Positions 1 through 6,825 of a stretch of DNA of 39,827 bases are shown here, piece by piece. The position numbers and the translations under genes were made by a program. This DNA is from Oscillospiraceae bacterium (GTDB taxonomy: Bacteria; Bacillota; Clostridia; Oscillospirales; Acutalibacteraceae). The stretch is from the NCBI GenBank assembly GCA_902762875.1, contig CACWPS010000011.1:1-39827 (forward strand), written 5' to 3'. The stretch's first letter is position 1. Each line of letters begins with the position of its first letter. Below the pieces are notes generated by a model, which saw only the letters and a list, made by a program, of their open reading frames with translations, ran no database searches and was not told the origin of the DNA.

Positions 1-46
1 TGATATGCACCCCAAAAGTTAGACACTTTTGGAGGTGCATATTTTT

Positions 47-430
47 ATGGGTAAAAGAAAAAACAAAGTTTATAGTGCAGAATTTAAAATCGGTGTTATA
101 ATGGATATGCGAGAACACCGATTGGGGTATCGAGAAACAGCACGAAAGTACGATTTAGTAAGGCAATCTGAAACAGCAGCAGCCTCAATGTTACATCGGT
201 GGGAACGCATATACCTAGAAGAAGGAGCCGAAGGTCTAATGAAAGAAAGACGAGGCAGAGCTTGTTCCGCTAGCGGAACAAGAAAAGGCAGACCACCTAA
301 GTTAGATAAAAAGGTTGAGGAAGATTTAATTGCCGAAAACCAACGACTTCGTATGGAGATAGAATACTTAAAAAAACTGAGTGCCTTAGTTCTTGCGGAA
401 GAGCGAGAGAACGGCAAAAAGCAAAAATAA
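47..430 (+). CDS. IS3-family transposase OrfA (HTH DNA-binding subunit)
   Basis: This 127-residue protein binds the element ends and, fused to OrfB by frameshifting, forms the transposase. Residues 1-60 form a helix-turn-helix domain (KVYSAEFKIGVIMDM, then YRETARKYDL and SMLHRWERIY). A linker rich in Arg and Gly follows (KGRPPK), and the end is a leucine-zipper-like helix, ENQRLRMEIEYLKKLSALV. The start is the ATG at 47, with GGAGG at 31-35 at good spacing; an upstream TTG in the same frame lies inside the terminal repeat region and is unlikely. The gene ends in AAAAAG at 416-421 followed shortly by a stop, a plausible -1 slip site into orfB. Family-level assignment is confident. Confidence 0.9.
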   Translation: MGKRKNKVYSAEFKIGVIMDMREHRLGYRETARKYDLVRQSETAAASMLHRWERIYLEEGAEGLMKERRGRACSASGTRKGRPPKLDKKVEEDLIAENQRLRMEIEYLKKLSALVLAEERENGKKQK

Positions 431-1266
431 TCTCTGAACTAAGGCAAAAGTATCCGCTGAAAGATTTGCTTAAGCTATCTGGTCTTGCTCGCAGCACATA
501 CTATTACTATTTAAAACAACCAAATAAAGATAAATACGAATGCGAAAAACAAGAAATACAAAAAATTTACAATGACAATAAGGGTAGATACGGATACCGT
601 AGAATTACAATAGTTATGCGTGACAAAGGTTATGTAATTAACCACAAAACCGTACAAAAACTAATGAAACAACTTGGTTTGAAAGGTAAACAACGTAAGA
701 ACGATAAATACCATTCATACAAAGGCACAGTTGGTAAAGTTGCAGACAATTTGCTGAAAAGAGATTTTTATGCGGAAAAACCCTTTGAAAAGATAACTAC
801 TGATGTTACACAATTTAATGTTTGTGATGAAAAAGTATATCTTTCACCTGTATTAGATTTATTCAATAATGAGATAGTATCTTATTCCATTTCAACAAGT
901 CCTAATTTAGAACAAGTTAGAGAAATGCTTAATGGTTTATTTGCAAAACTGCCTGCTGATGCAACACCAATATTTCATTCTGACCAAGGTTGGCAGTACC
1001 AACATACCGAATACCAAAGGCTATTAGCCGAGCATAACATTACTCAGAGTATGTCTCGAAAAGGTAACTGTATGGATAATGGTGCTATGGAAAATTTCTT
1101 TGGCAGACTAAAAGTTGAAATGTTCTACGGCGAAAAATTCGAAAGCGTTAACGCTTTCATTGATGAATTAAAGAAATACATTCATTACTACAACAACGAA
1201 AGAATTTCCTTAAAACTAAAAGGAATGAGCCCAGTACAATACCGAACTCATTCACAAACAATTTAA
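421..1266 (+). CDS. IS3-family transposase OrfB (DDE integrase), read by -1 frameshift
   Basis: OrfB is the catalytic half of the transposase and acts on the inverted repeats of this element. It has an N-terminal HTH_21 segment (ELRQKYPLKDLLKLSGLARS, then GRYGYRRIT) and an rve-type integrase core. The DDE residues are visible in TTDVTQF, HSDQGWQY and DNGAMENFFG, so the active site looks intact. No good ribosome site precedes the first in-frame start near 466, and the frame is open well upstream. Joining the frames at AAAAAG (416-421) gives ...ENGKK-AKIISELRQ..., the junction typical of this group. An A7 run at 370-376 is a second possible slip site. The coordinates given assume the AAAAAG site. 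Confidence 0.9.
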   Translation, partial: AKIISELRQKYPLKDLLKLSGLARSTYYYYLKQPNKDKYECEKQEIQKIYNDNKGRYGYRRITIVMRDKGYVINHKTVQKLMKQLGLKGKQRKNDKYHSYKGTVGKVADNLLKRDFYAEKPFEKITTDVTQFNVCDEKVYLSPVLDLFNNEIVSYSISTSPNLEQVREMLNGLFAKLPADATPIFHSDQGWQYQHTEYQRLLAEHNITQSMSRKGNCMDNGAMENFFGRLKVEMFYGEKFESVNAFIDELKKYIHYYNNERISLKLKGMSPVQYRTHSQTI

Positions 1267-1298
1267 TATTTAATTTTGTCTAAACTTTGGGGTTCACT

Positions 1299-1499
1299 TC
1301 AAACTTTAAAACGAATATTAGGATATTTTTTTGACAACTCTTTTAAGCATTTGTATACCATCAGGTCAAAATTCCCCTGATTACCAACATAGAAAGAGTC
1401 AGCGATACCGCTTATAATTAGATTTTCTATCTCTTTTTCTAACAGCGTTTTTATGCTGTCAGGAGCGTTACGGTGACCGAAAAAACAGCAAACACTCAT
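1299..1499 (-). pseudogene. SLOG/DUF1273-like protein, 3' truncated by the IS element
   Basis: The 66 codons begin MSVCCFFGHRNAPDSI and continue with a FYVGNQGNFDLMVY segment. This matches my memory of the N-terminal half of SLOG-superfamily DUF1273/YpsA-like proteins, nucleotide-binding Rossmann-type folds of mostly unknown role. Full members are about twice this length. The stop codon (1299-1301) lies three bases from the right end of the IS3 element, so the remaining half of the gene has been cut off; no remainder is visible in the five bases left of the IS. A ribosome site, AGAGG, precedes the ATG. The gene is divergent from the XRE regulator, across paired operators. Function is unknown and the product is probably non-functional. 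Confidence 0.7.
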
Positions 1500-1521
1500 A
1501 ATTACAACCTCTTTTTTAAAA

Positions 1522-1582
1522 TAAAATAACCTATATATCCTTTTAGGATATATAGGTTATTTTAACATATCCTAAAAGGATA
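1522..1582. promoter_or_regulatory. Twin palindromic operators between the SLOG-like gene and the XRE regulator
   Basis: Two 15-bp sites share the form TATCCTnnnAGGATA: TATCCTTTTAGGATA at 1536-1550 and TATCCTAAAAGGATA at 1568-1582. Their centres are 32 bp apart, about three helical turns. The first sits inside a larger palindrome with 19-bp arms (1522-1540 and 1546-1564). They lie in the 123-bp divergent intergenic region, so the XRE protein is the obvious candidate to bind them and repress itself and the SLOG-like gene. Binding by that protein is inference. Confidence 0.7.
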
Positions 1583-1622
1583 TACAATATATTTTAAATA
1601 ATATTTTAAACGAGGGTGTAAA

Positions 1623-1967
1623 ATGCAACCGAATTATATAGCTTTAGGAAAACGGATAAAGGAAAAGCGGAAAGCTCTTGGTTTAACACAGGCACAGCTT
1701 TCGGAAAAAGCCGAAATCGAACCCACCACACTCTCACATATAGAAAGAGCGGCAACCAAGGTGAGTCTTCCAACCCTGATAATGATTGCTAACGCCTTAA
1801 ATGCTACGCTTGACGAATTGGTTTTTGACAGCCTTATAAAAAGCAAGCATATACAGGTAGAGCTAATAAATGAATTGCTCTCCGATTGCACGGGGAGCGA
1901 GCTCAAAGCCTTGAGTGAGATTTTAAGTACTGCTAAAACCGTGCTTAGAAATTATAATCAGGAATAA
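1623..1967 (+). CDS. XRE-family helix-turn-helix transcriptional regulator
   Basis: This 114-residue cytoplasmic DNA-binding protein has a Cro/C1-type HTH at about residues 8-65 (LGKRIKEKRKALGLTQAQL, then EPTTLSHIERA and PTLIMIANALNATLDEL). The C-terminal 45 residues are helical and probably serve dimerisation; there is no sensor or peptidase domain. The ATG has GAGGGTG just upstream. The gene is divergent from the truncated SLOG-like gene, with two identical-core palindromes between them, which suggests autoregulation and control of that neighbour. Regulators of this size are common in phage, integrative elements and small defence or stress cassettes; nothing here decides between these. Confidence 0.9.
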   Translation: MQPNYIALGKRIKEKRKALGLTQAQLSEKAEIEPTTLSHIERAATKVSLPTLIMIANALNATLDELVFDSLIKSKHIQVELINELLSDCTGSELKALSEILSTAKTVLRNYNQE

Positions 1968-1981
1968 TTTATAAAAATATT

Positions 1982-2056
1982 ACGGGACGATGTGGGCATC
2001 GTCCCCTACATTGGCTAATTGAGTATGAGTAGGGGATGATGCCCACATCGTCCCGT
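1982..2056. repeat. Palindromic intergenic repeat, GGGACGATGTGGGC family, copy 1
   Basis: Two 28-base arms (1982-2009 and 2029-2056) are inverted copies differing at one position, separated by 19 bases. Each arm is itself a small palindrome with core GGGACGAT-gtgggc-ATCGTCCC. The left arm recurs without change at 8849-8876, and the core recurs at 35155-35180. The placement, downstream of genes and between transcription units, fits a MITE- or REP-like interspersed element. It could also act as a terminator for the XRE gene, although no T-run follows. Confidence 0.8.
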
Positions 2057-2141
2057 TTGCAAGACAAACGGACAACAGAGGCGACCGCCGTTTTAGATGT
2101 TAGACATTAGACGGCGGGGTTTATAATGAATGTAGTATATC

Positions 2142-2217
2142 AAAACGCATAAAAGCGTTTTGAAAAACCGATTTTATCGGTTTTTGCGAATTCAAATAAA
2201 AATTCATTTGAATTCGC
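2142..2217. repeat. Three consecutive perfect hairpins
   Basis: Three perfect inverted repeats follow one another almost without gaps: AAAACGC/GCGTTTT (2142-2148 and 2155-2161), AAAAACCGAT/ATCGGTTTTT (2163-2172 and 2176-2185) and GCGAATTCAAAT/ATTTGAATTCGC (2186-2197 and 2206-2217). They lie in the 326-bp gene-free stretch between the XRE gene and serS. The stretch from 2057 to 2141 shows nothing else I can name. They may be part of a repeat element or a structured RNA end. Confidence 0.6.
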
Positions 2218-2247
2218 TCGATAACCATTATAACCACTCATATGTTA

Positions 2248-2280
2248 AAAGGCAGGACGGCTTTAAGCTGTCCTGCCTTT
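2248..2280 (-). terminator. Intrinsic terminator of serS
   Basis: An 11-bp perfect stem (AAAGGCAGGAC with GTCCTGCCTTT) lies 13 bases beyond the serS stop. On the minus strand it is followed by a short T-run, TTTT. Confidence 0.75.
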
Positions 2281-2293
2281 ATAATGCTAAAAA

Positions 2294-3598
2294 TTAAAGT
2301 GTTTTATCCGAGGTGATGACCGTCTTGCCGCCCATATAAGGCTGAAGGGCTTTAGGAATTACAACGCTGTAATGCTCGCCGTCAAAGCGGAGATTGTTTT
2401 CAAGGAATGCAATAAGCATTCTGGGCGGTGCCACAACAGTGTTGTTAAGGGTGTGGGCAAGGTACTTTTTGCCGTCTGCTCCCTTAACCTTAATACCCAG
2501 TCTTCTCGCCTGAGCATCGCCTAAGTTAGAGCAGGAGCAAACCTCGAAATACTTCTGCTGTTTGGGACTCCACGCCTCGACATCGTAGGACTTAACCTTT
2601 AGGTCGGCAAGGTCGCCTGTGCAGCACTCAAGGGTGCGTACGGGAATATCCATACTGCGGAAAAGCTCTACCGAATAGCTCCACATCTTGTTAAACCATT
2701 CCATACTTTCTTCGGGCTTACAAATGACTATCATTTCCTGCTTTTCAAACTGGTGGATTCTGTAAATTCCGCGCTCTTCAATGCCGTGGGCACCCTTTTC
2801 CTTGCGGAAGCAGGGGGAATAGCTTGTAAGGGTGAGGGGCAGCTTTTCCTCGGGGGTGATGGTGTCTATAAACTTGCCTATCATAGAGTGCTCGGAAGTA
2901 CCGATAAGATAGAGGTCCTCCCCCTCAATCTTATACATCATAGCGTCCATTTCCTCAAAGCTCATAACGCCTGTAACAACCTTGCTCCTGATCATATAGG
3001 GCGGTATGCAGTAGGTAAAGCCCTTGTCAATCATAAAGTCCCGTGCGTAGGCAAGCACCGCCGAGTGAAGACGGGCAATGTCTCCCATAAGATAGTAGAA
3101 GCCTTCGCCCGCAACTCTGCCTGCGGCGTCCTTATCGATACCGTCAAACAACTGCATAATGTCGGTATGGTAGGGAATTTCAAAATCGGGATGGGAATGC
3201 TCGCCGTACTGTTTTACCTCCACATTTTCGCTGTCGTCCTTGCCGACAGGGACGCTTTCATCAACGATGTTCGGAATCTTCATCTGAATTTCAAGCACCT
3301 TTTTTGAAAGCTCGTCCTCTTTTTCTTCAAGCGCCTTTAATTCTTCAGCCTGCTCGTTTACAATTCTTTTCATTTCCTCGGCTTCCTCACGCTTGCCTTG
3401 CCCCATAAGCATACCTATTTGCTTACTAACCTTATTGCGGTTTGCACGAAGCTCGTTTGCTCGGTTGTTGGCATCGCATTTCTCGCCGTAAAGGGAAATA
3501 ACCTCGTCCACAAGGGGAAGCTTATTATCTTTAAATTTTTTCTTAATATTTTCTTTAACAAGCTCGGGATTTTCACAAATAAATTTAATATCCAGCAT
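2294..3598 (-). CDS. serS: Serine--tRNA ligase (divergent form)
   Basis: Seryl-tRNA synthetase charges tRNA-Ser, and also the selenocysteine tRNA where present, in the cytoplasm. The N-terminal ~110 residues are the coiled-coil tRNA-binding arm (ANELRANRNKVSKQIG through EEKEDELSKKV). The class II core follows, with motif 2 as CFRKEKGAHG...YRIHQFEKQE and motif 3 as NNTVVAPPRMLIAFLENN. The usual TAE loop reads TSEH (LYLIGTSEHSM) and motif 3 lacks the common NGT-A-A-GR pattern, so this is a divergent clostridial-type SerRS. The length of 434 residues is normal. GGAGG precedes the ATG. A consensus promoter lies close upstream, and the leader is too short for a T-box, so T-box control is not supported. 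Confidence 0.95.
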   Translation of the reverse strand: MLDIKFICENPELVKENIKKKFKDNKLPLVDEVISLYGEKCDANNRANELRANRNKVSKQIGMLMGQGKREEAEEMKRIVNEQAEELKALEEKEDELSKKVLEIQMKIPNIVDESVPVGKDDSENVEVKQYGEHSHPDFEIPYHTDIMQLFDGIDKDAAGRVAGEGFYYLMGDIARLHSAVLAYARDFMIDKGFTYCIPPYMIRSKVVTGVMSFEEMDAMMYKIEGEDLYLIGTSEHSMIGKFIDTITPEEKLPLTLTSYSPCFRKEKGAHGIEERGIYRIHQFEKQEMIVICKPEESMEWFNKMWSYSVELFRSMDIPVRTLECCTGDLADLKVKSYDVEAWSPKQQKYFEVCSCSNLGDAQARRLGIKVKGADGKKYLAHTLNNTVVAPPRMLIAFLENNLRFDGEHYSVVIPKALQPYMGGKTVITSDKTL

Positions 3599-3636
3599 TT
3601 TTATTCCTCCGATATGTCCTTAAAATAGCTCATATA

Positions 3637-3665
3637 ATTATAACACATATAATTGTTTATGTCAA
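3637..3665 (-). promoter_or_regulatory. SigA promoter of serS
   Basis: On the minus strand TTGACA (3660-3665) and TATAAT (3637-3642) are separated by exactly 17 bases. This perfect consensus pair lies about 40 bases upstream of the serS start. Confidence 0.88.
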
Positions 3666-3714
3666 ACGCTTAGGGGCATTTTTTCGGGTATACTGTAAAA
3701 AAGGGGGTGTGAAA

Positions 3715-3963
3715 ATGTCTGAAAAGAACAGAGAAAAGAGGCTGCCTGTTAATGATATTTCTTCAGAGCCCTTCGGCGGAATGCCCGAAACCGCCTTTGA
3801 AATGGTCAACCGCTACGGCACATATGAAATACAGGCGACCTCGGATACCGAAAATATGTATCCCGCTATTGCACAGGGGTTTAATGAGGAAATAATTAAA
3901 ACCGACTGTGATAATCCGAGGGAAAAACAGCGGCAGGAATCCGAAAACAGCCCGAAAAAGTAA
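3715..3963 (+). CDS. Small conserved-looking protein of unknown function
   Basis: The 82-residue product is hydrophilic, with no membrane segment and no signal peptide. The middle is the most structured part: NDISSEPFGGMPETAFEMVN, RYGTYEIQ, then DTENMYPAIAQG. The C-terminal 25 residues are charged and low in complexity (DNPREKQRQESENSPKK). The ATG is chosen because GGGGGTG ends five bases before it; a GTG six bases earlier lies within that ribosome site. It is divergent from serS, and efp with its own promoter lies downstream. I recall similar short proteins in Clostridia but no function for them. Confidence 0.75.
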   Translation: MSEKNREKRLPVNDISSEPFGGMPETAFEMVNRYGTYEIQATSDTENMYPAIAQGFNEEIIKTDCDNPREKQRQESENSPKK

Positions 3964-3991
3964 AAACCTTGACCCTTCGGCATACAAAAAC

Positions 3992-4020
3992 TTGACAAAT
4001 CTTCGTTTACGCCGTATAAT
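3992..4020 (+). promoter_or_regulatory. SigA promoter of efp
   Basis: TTGACA at 3992-3997 and TATAAT at 4015-4020 are 17 bases apart. The start of efp is 37 bases downstream of the -10 box. Confidence 0.9.
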
Positions 4021-4056
4021 TTCATTAGATTAAAACCATTTGGAGGATTAAAACTT

Positions 4057-4614
4057 ATGATTAGTGCCGGCGATTTCAGAAACGGAGTAACCTTTGAGGA
4101 GGACGGAAATGTTCTTCAGGTTGTTGAATTTCAGCATGTAAAGCCCGGAAAGGGAGCGGCTTTTGTTAGAACAAAGGTTAAAAATGTTATAACAGGCTCG
4201 GTTGTTGAAAAGAGCTACAACCCCACCGCTAAGTTCCCCACCGCCTTTGTTGAGAGAAAGGATATGGAGTATTCCTATTCCGACGGCGACCTTTACTATT
4301 TTATGGATCAGGAAACCTATGAGCTTGTTCCGATTAACAGCGACGAATTAAGCGACAACTTCAAGTTTGTTAAGGAAAATATGGTATGCAAGATTTTGTC
4401 CTACAAGGGCAAGGTTTTCGGTGTTGAGCCGCCTACATTCGTAGAGCTTCAGGTTACCCAGACCGACCCCGGCTTCAAGGGCGATACCGCTACCAATGCT
4501 ACAAAGCCTGCTACACTTGAAACAGGTGCGGAAATCCGTGTTCCTCTCTTTATTGACGAGGGCGAAATGATTAGAATTGACACCCGCACAGGCGAATATA
4601 TGGAACGAGCCTAA
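4057..4614 (+). CDS. efp: Elongation factor P
   Basis: EF-P binds between the P and E sites of the ribosome and relieves stalling at proline runs. The 185-residue protein has the three-domain layout of the family: a KOW-like N domain ([16 protein letters not shown]), a central OB domain and a C-terminal OB domain ending [13 protein letters not shown]. The tip loop reads [10 protein letters not shown], placing the functional residue at Lys32. No dedicated EF-P modification gene (epmA/earP type) is seen in the window. GGAGG precedes the ATG, and the gene is led by a perfect SigA promoter. The CD1247-type gene follows after 14 bases and is probably co-transcribed. Confidence 0.97.
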   Translation: MISAGDFRNGVTFEEDGNVLQVVEFQHVKPGKGAAFVRTKVKNVITGSVVEKSYNPTAKFPTAFVERKDMEYSYSDGDLYYFMDQETYELVPINSDELSDNFKFVKENMVCKILSYKGKVFGVEPPTFVELQVTQTDPGFKGDTATNATKPATLETGAEIRVPLFIDEGEMIRIDTRTGEYMERA

Positions 4615-4628
4615 AGGAGAAATTTAAA

Positions 4629-5072
4629 ATGGATATTTGTGAAAAGATTGCTTATATTAAAGGCCTTGCAGAGGGCTTAAGCCTTGACGAAACCACAAAA
4701 GAGGGCAAGATTCTCGCTGCGGTTATCGACCTTTTGGGTGACATTACCGATGAAATCTGCGAAATTGAAGACGGCTGTGACGAGCTTATGGAGCAGATTG
4801 ACGCTGTTGACGAGGACCTCTCTGCTGTTGAGGATATAATCTACGGCGAAGATGAGGACGATTGCTGCGATTGCGATGATTGCTGTGACTGTGATGACGA
4901 GGTTTACGAAATCGAGTGCCCTGCCTGCCACGATACTATCTATCTTGATGCTGATATGCTTGAAGAAGAGGGTATGGTTTGCCCCAACTGCGGCACAGAT
5001 TTGGAGTTCGATTTTGACTGCGATTGCGATTGCGACGATTGCTGTGACTCGGACGACGCTGACGGGGAATAA
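4629..5072 (+). CDS. CD1247 N-terminal domain protein, acidic with zinc ribbon
   Basis: The first ~75 residues form an acidic helical domain (CEKIAYIKGLAEGLSLDE, then LAAVIDLLGDITDEI) that I recognise as the CD1247 N-terminal domain, found next to efp in Clostridia. A run of Asp and Cys follows (EDDCCDCDDCCDCDDE). Next is a zinc-ribbon-like segment with CPAC and CPNC knuckles, and the protein ends in a second Asp/Cys tail. It is extremely acidic and has about 20 cysteines in 147 residues. It is probably cytoplasmic and metal binding; the role is unknown. AAAGGAG precedes the ATG, and a strong terminator follows the gene, closing the efp operon. Confidence 0.85.
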   Translation: MDICEKIAYIKGLAEGLSLDETTKEGKILAAVIDLLGDITDEICEIEDGCDELMEQIDAVDEDLSAVEDIIYGEDEDDCCDCDDCCDCDDEVYEIECPACHDTIYLDADMLEEEGMVCPNCGTDLEFDFDCDCDCDDCCDSDDADGE

Positions 5073-5085
5073 TTTTTATTGGCCT

Positions 5086-5126
5086 GCCGTGTTTCGTCCC
5101 CACTCGGGGCGGGCACGGCTTTTTTT
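5086..5126 (+). terminator. Intrinsic terminator of the efp operon
   Basis: GCCGTG (5086-5091) pairs with CACGGC (5114-5119), with an inner CGTCCCC/CGGGGCG stem and a seven-T run. It lies 14 bases after the CD1247-type gene. Confidence 0.88.
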
Positions 5127-5151
5127 AATCAAATTTTGCGGTGTGAAGAAT

Positions 5152-5889
5152 ATGGCAATAACTGAACTAAAGCTTGAATATGAGGTATGTGATTCCGAAA
5201 ATAAAGGCATACCCGTAATAATTGCGGCGGCGGGCGCTTCCAGCCGTATGGAGGGAATAAATAAGCAGACCGCTCTCCTTGGCGGTGTGCCCGTCCTTGC
5301 GAGAACGCTTTTGAATTTTGAGCGTTCGGATGTTATTTCCTCAATTATTCTTATTGTACGGCCGGAGGATGTTTTCGCTATGCAGATGATGGCGGAAAAG
5401 TACGGTATAGATAAGCTTACCGATATTGTCTGCGGCGGGGCTACCAGACAGGAATCGATTTTAAACGGCTTTGGCCGACTCAGCAAAAATGCCGAAGCTG
5501 TGCTTATTCACGACGGAGCCCGTCCCTTTGCGGATAATTCGGTTATCCGTGCGGTTGCAGAGGGGCTTAAGGAATATTCGGCGGTGACCTGTGCGGTGCC
5601 TGTAAAGGATACTGTTAAGGTGGTTGATAGGGGCGGAATGGTTATAAATACTCCCGACCGCTCTACCCTTGCGGCGGTGCAAACTCCACAGGGTGTGCGT
5701 GTTGCCGACTATCGCACGGCGATAGAGAAAATAGGCGATGTCTCAAAATTCACCGATGATATGTCGGTTATGGAGGCGGCGGGCTTCCCAGTGCACACGG
5801 TAAAGGGGAGCTACCGCAATATAAAAATCACAACTCCCGAGGATTTGCGGCTTGCGGAATATTTGCTAAATATGGAGGAGGAAAAATGA
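5152..5889 (+). CDS. ispD: 2-C-methyl-D-erythritol 4-phosphate cytidylyltransferase
   Basis: IspD transfers CMP from CTP to MEP, the third step of the non-mevalonate isoprenoid pathway. The CTP-binding loop is [18 protein letters not shown] at about residues 22-39, and the IHDGARPF and PVKDTVK motifs of the family follow. The 245-residue length is normal. The frame is open 300 bases further upstream over the CD1247-type gene, but that part is an overlapping shadow. The ATG at 5152 is the first start after the terminator; its ribosome site is weak (GGTGTG). The stop overlaps the ispF start by four bases (ATGA), so the two are translationally coupled. No promoter was recognised between the terminator and this start. 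Confidence 0.95.
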   Translation: MAITELKLEYEVCDSENKGIPVIIAAAGASSRMEGINKQTALLGGVPVLARTLLNFERSDVISSIILIVRPEDVFAMQMMAEKYGIDKLTDIVCGGATRQESILNGFGRLSKNAEAVLIHDGARPFADNSVIRAVAEGLKEYSAVTCAVPVKDTVKVVDRGGMVINTPDRSTLAAVQTPQGVRVADYRTAIEKIGDVSKFTDDMSVMEAAGFPVHTVKGSYRNIKITTPEDLRLAEYLLNMEEEK

Positions 5890-6353
5890 GGATAGGCCAC
5901 GGCTATGATGTTCATAAACTTGTGAGGGACAGAGCGTTAATATTGGGCGGTGTTAAAATCCCCTTTGAATTGGGGCTTTTAGGTCATTCGGATGCGGATG
6001 TTTTATTGCACGCCGTATGTGACGCACTTCTGGGAGCGGCGGCTTTAGGGGATATAGGTAAGCACTTTCCCGACAATGCCGAGGAATTTCATAATATCGA
6101 CAGCAGAATACTTCTTAGAAAAACCGTGGAGCTGCTTCACGAAAAAGGCTATAGTGTTGTTAATATAGACGCAACCGTAATTGCCCAAAAGCCTAAGCTT
6201 GCCCCGTTTATTGAGTGTATGCGGGAGAATGTTGCACTTGACTGCAATATTCCCACCGATTGTGTTAATGTAAAGGCAACCACCGAGGAGGGGCTTGGCT
6301 TTACGGGGGATTTAAGCGGAATTTCCGCCCATGCGGTCTGTGTTATAGAATAA
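5886..6353 (+). CDS. ispF: 2-C-methyl-D-erythritol 2,4-cyclodiphosphate synthase
   Basis: IspF cyclises CDP-ME 2-phosphate to MEcPP, releasing CMP, in the MEP pathway. The family motifs are all present: the zinc-binding GHGYDVH at residues 4-10, [18 protein letters not shown] with the second metal-binding part, GDIGKHFPD, and [10 protein letters not shown] near the C terminus. The length of 155 residues is typical of the trimeric enzyme. It overlaps ispD by four bases. The intermediate step, IspE, is encoded about 9 kb downstream, so the pathway genes are split in this genome. Confidence 0.97.
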   Translation: MRIGHGYDVHKLVRDRALILGGVKIPFELGLLGHSDADVLLHAVCDALLGAAALGDIGKHFPDNAEEFHNIDSRILLRKTVELLHEKGYSVVNIDATVIAQKPKLAPFIECMRENVALDCNIPTDCVNVKATTEEGLGFTGDLSGISAHAVCVIE

Positions 6354-6395
6354 ATATGTGTTCCCACTCATATTCTTTATATGAGGTAGAGGAAA

Positions 6396-6824
6396 ATGAA
6401 ACTTTTTATTACACTGTCCAAAAAATCACTTTGCATTATTTTGGCTTCCCTTATAATTTCGCTTATACTTATAGGTCAGCTTTTTACGATTAAGGCAGGG
6501 GGAATAGACGGCTCAACAAATGCGTTAAGGGTGGAGTATCTGTCGGGGCTTGGCTATAGGGTTGAGGAAACGGCGGTTTTTGCAAAGGAAATAGTTATTC
6601 CCGAAAATTTTTCGGATGTGTACAGCGAATACAACCGTCTTCAACAAGGTGCGGGCTTCGATTTATCCCGTTATAAGGGTGAGAAGGCCTGCGTTTATAC
6701 CTACCGCCTGTCGGACAGCGAGGATACGGTTATAAATCTGATTGTGTCCGACAATAATATTATAGGCGGAGATGTCTCGTCTGTCAGAATAGACGGCGAA
6801 ATGAGGGCAATAGAGAGGAAGTAA
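6396..6824 (+). CDS. DUF4830-type membrane-anchored protein
   Basis: The 142-residue protein has one N-terminal membrane segment (about residues 10-30, SLCIILASLIISLILIGQ), so it is probably an anchored extracytoplasmic or lipid-facing protein. The soluble part carries LGYRVEE, then EIVIPENFSDVYSEYNRLQ and GFDLSRYKGEKACVYTYRL, a pattern I associate with the DUF4830 family. That family has no known function. The ATG is preceded by AGAGG. It is followed, after a single base, by the pseudouridine synthase gene, so the two are almost certainly co-transcribed, perhaps with ispDF. Confidence 0.78.
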   Translation: MKLFITLSKKSLCIILASLIISLILIGQLFTIKAGGIDGSTNALRVEYLSGLGYRVEETAVFAKEIVIPENFSDVYSEYNRLQQGAGFDLSRYKGEKACVYTYRLSDSEDTVINLIVSDNNIIGGDVSSVRIDGEMRAIERK

Positions 6825-6825
6825 A

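Larger units (their letters stand above)
6..1296 (+). mobile_element. IS3-family (IS150-like) insertion sequence, complete
   Basis: The element has 20-bp imperfect terminal inverted repeats, TGCACCCCAAAAG... at 6-25 and its complement at 1277-1296, matching at 17 of 20 positions and ending in the TG...CA expected of IS3 elements. Between them lie orfA and orfB in overlapping frames. A 3-4 bp target duplication is not evident: the 4 bases before the left end are GATA and the 4 after the right end are CTTC. The right end abuts the 3' end of a truncated SLOG-like gene, so the insertion probably broke that gene. Both reading frames look intact, so the copy may be active. Confidence 0.93.

Noticed and set aside
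3599-3665. A T-box leader before serS
   Set aside because: A consensus promoter lies about 40 bases before the start codon, leaving no room for a T-box structure.
4852-5151. A 100-codon upstream extension of the ispD reading frame
   Set aside because: It overlaps the CD1247-type gene in another frame and passes through a strong terminator. The conserved IspD sequence starts after position 5152.
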